Shown here: positions 49,489 to 49,818 of the stretch, one piece after another
Layout of the letters: each line of letters opens with the position of its first letter
Numbering within the stretch: position 1 is the first letter of the stretch
Source of the DNA: Lachnospiraceae bacterium
GTDB lineage: Bacteria > Bacillota > Clostridia > Lachnospirales > Lachnospiraceae
Assembly: GCA_017437065.1 (NCBI GenBank)
Contig: JAFSBX010000118.1
Location: forward strand, 1 to 49,818
Direction of reading: 5' to 3'
Length of the DNA: 49,818 nucleotides
Translations under genes and position numbers: made by a program
Notes under the pieces: model-generated
The model's database searches: none
Told to the model about the DNA's origin: nothing
Seen by the model: only the letters and a program-made list of their open reading frames with translations

Positions 49489-49513
49489 ATAATCCTCCTT
49501 TAACGCAGGAACT

Positions 49514-49557
49514 AAAAAAGCCGACAGTTTCTGCGCAGTTTTCGCAGAAGCCATCAG
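49514..49557 (-). terminator. Expression-platform terminator overlapping the fluoride aptamer
   Basis: On the minus strand GCTGATGGCTTCTGCG pairs with CGCAGAAACTGTCGGC (two mismatches, two G-T pairs) and is followed by TTTTTT (49519-49514). The left arm is the 3' half of the aptamer, so ligand binding would block the terminator and switch the gene on. Confidence 0.85.
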
Positions 49558-49607
49558 CATAATTGCGGTTTAGGGATTATTACCCAAGGGAGTGCCTCAT
49601 TCCCAAT
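49543..49607 (-). promoter_or_regulatory. Fluoride (crcB-type) riboswitch aptamer
   Basis: Reading the minus strand: GGGAATGAGGCACTCCC closes P1-like pairing; an insert with GGG-TAATAA-CCC follows; then AAACCGCAATTATGCTGATG and GCTTCTGCG. This matches the fluoride aptamer order (GGcgAUGaGGcc.GCC, AAACcGC, GCuGAUGgCuuCU), including the GAGGC/GCTTC pseudoknot halves. A SigA promoter starts just upstream and the overlapping terminator gives an ON switch. Family known to control fluoride transporters and some Na+/H+ antiporters. Confidence 0.87.
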
Positions 49608-49613
49608 GTTGAT

Positions 49614-49642
49614 ATTATAATACTTTTTCTTCTGATTCACAA
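49614..49642 (-). promoter_or_regulatory. SigA promoter of riboswitch-antiporter unit
   Basis: On the minus strand: TTGTGA (49642-49637), 17-base spacer, TATAAT (49619-49614). Transcription would start near 49607, immediately before the aptamer. Confidence 0.85.
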
Positions 49643-49711
49643 CAGAAAATTCAAATTTTGCTTTCTTTTGTATTATACAGGTTACTGTACAGACCCTAGC
49701 TTGCATTAAAT

Positions 49712-49760
49712 AAACCGATGGTATAGACTTGAACTAATCAAGTAAAACCATCGGTTTTCT
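49712..49760. terminator. Hairpin terminator at the right edge
   Basis: AAACCGATGGT (49712-49722) pairs with ACCATCGGTTT (49747-49757), inner ACTTG/CAAGT; followed by TCTTTA on plus. It can end the minus-strand gene beyond the edge and isolate the riboswitch promoter. Confidence 0.75.
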
Positions 49761-49818
49761 TTATCCAAATATCTTGGACACTCTGTCAAACAGATTTGCC
49801 TCATCTTTTTTACGCATC
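49761..49818 (-). CDS. C-terminal tail of a protein cut by the window edge
   Basis: On the minus strand the frame MRKKDEANLFDRVSKIFG ends at TAA (49763-49761), just before the terminator. Only about 19 codons are inside the window, so no identification is possible; ATG at 49817 may be internal. Confidence 0.4.
   Translation of the reverse strand, partial: MRKKDEANLFDRVSKIFG

Noticed and set aside
49514-49607. Na+ (DUF1646-type) riboswitch before the antiporter
   Set aside because: The motif order with GAGGC, AAACCGC and GCTGATGGCTTCT fits the fluoride aptamer better.

Overview
The window reads as chromosome of a low-GC, Gram-positive, spore-forming anaerobe of the Clostridia, most likely the Lachnospiraceae. 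The grounds are gene order (ylxM-ffh-rpsP-khpA-rimM-trmD-rplS-lepB-rbgA-rnhB-ylqG/ylqH-yraN), sporulation genes (spoIVA, spoVAF), oxygen-sensitive class III ribonucleotide reductase (nrdD/nrdG), strong AGGAGG ribosome binding sites, and lineage-typical hypothetical families (DUF6472-like, DUF5688, DUF1538 with PII-like). No species is claimed.

Region 1 (1-11.9 kb) is a core translation, secretion and ribosome-assembly block. It follows the tail of a coiled-coil repeat protein and its terminator. It holds the SRP gene pair ylxM-ffh, ribosomal proteins S16 and L19, RNA-binding KhpA, RimM, and a TrmD with an extra GNAT domain. Two signal peptidases flank the GTPase RbgA, then come RNase HII, a FliK-like and stand-alone FlhB-C-like pair, YraN, and the YfiH-type purine nucleoside phosphorylase.

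Region 2 (11.9-31.2 kb) is core metabolism and sporulation. spoIVA has a SigE-type promoter nested inside an inverted repeat that ends on its start codon. It is followed by an HD-GYP/receiver protein, a nucleoside-salvage run (punA, cdd, an amidohydrolase, a purine permease with a structured leader), a membrane-anchored MutS-like ATPase, rnhA and a WYL regulator. nrdD-nrdG sit behind a promoter with two NrdR boxes, then come a dUTPase, spoVAF, DUF4234, a DUF1538 membrane protein with a tandem PII-like partner, and a Cu/Zn superoxide dismutase-family gene whose upstream partner is truncated.

Region 3 (31.2-48.1 kb) is accessory. It opens with an rtcB-prfH ribosome rescue/RNA repair operon behind a 26-codon leader ORF and terminator. 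Two XRE-type regulators (one broken by an apparent 1-base deletion), a PPP-type phosphoesterase, a HAD phosphatase, an EcsC-like protein and several unrecognised families follow. The region ends in a mobile-element module: DUF932, YqaJ nuclease, Rad52-like annealing protein, DUF5688 with a decayed paralogue, and a small serine recombinase. Several remnants (repeated gene tails, truncated ORFs) indicate repeated insertion and deletion. No integrase, conjugation genes, tRNA, rRNA or CRISPR array is visible.

Region 4 (48.1-49.8 kb) is a minus-strand cation:proton antiporter under a fluoride (crcB-type) riboswitch. Promoter, aptamer and overlapping terminator are all recognisable, which suggests a fluoride-stress role.
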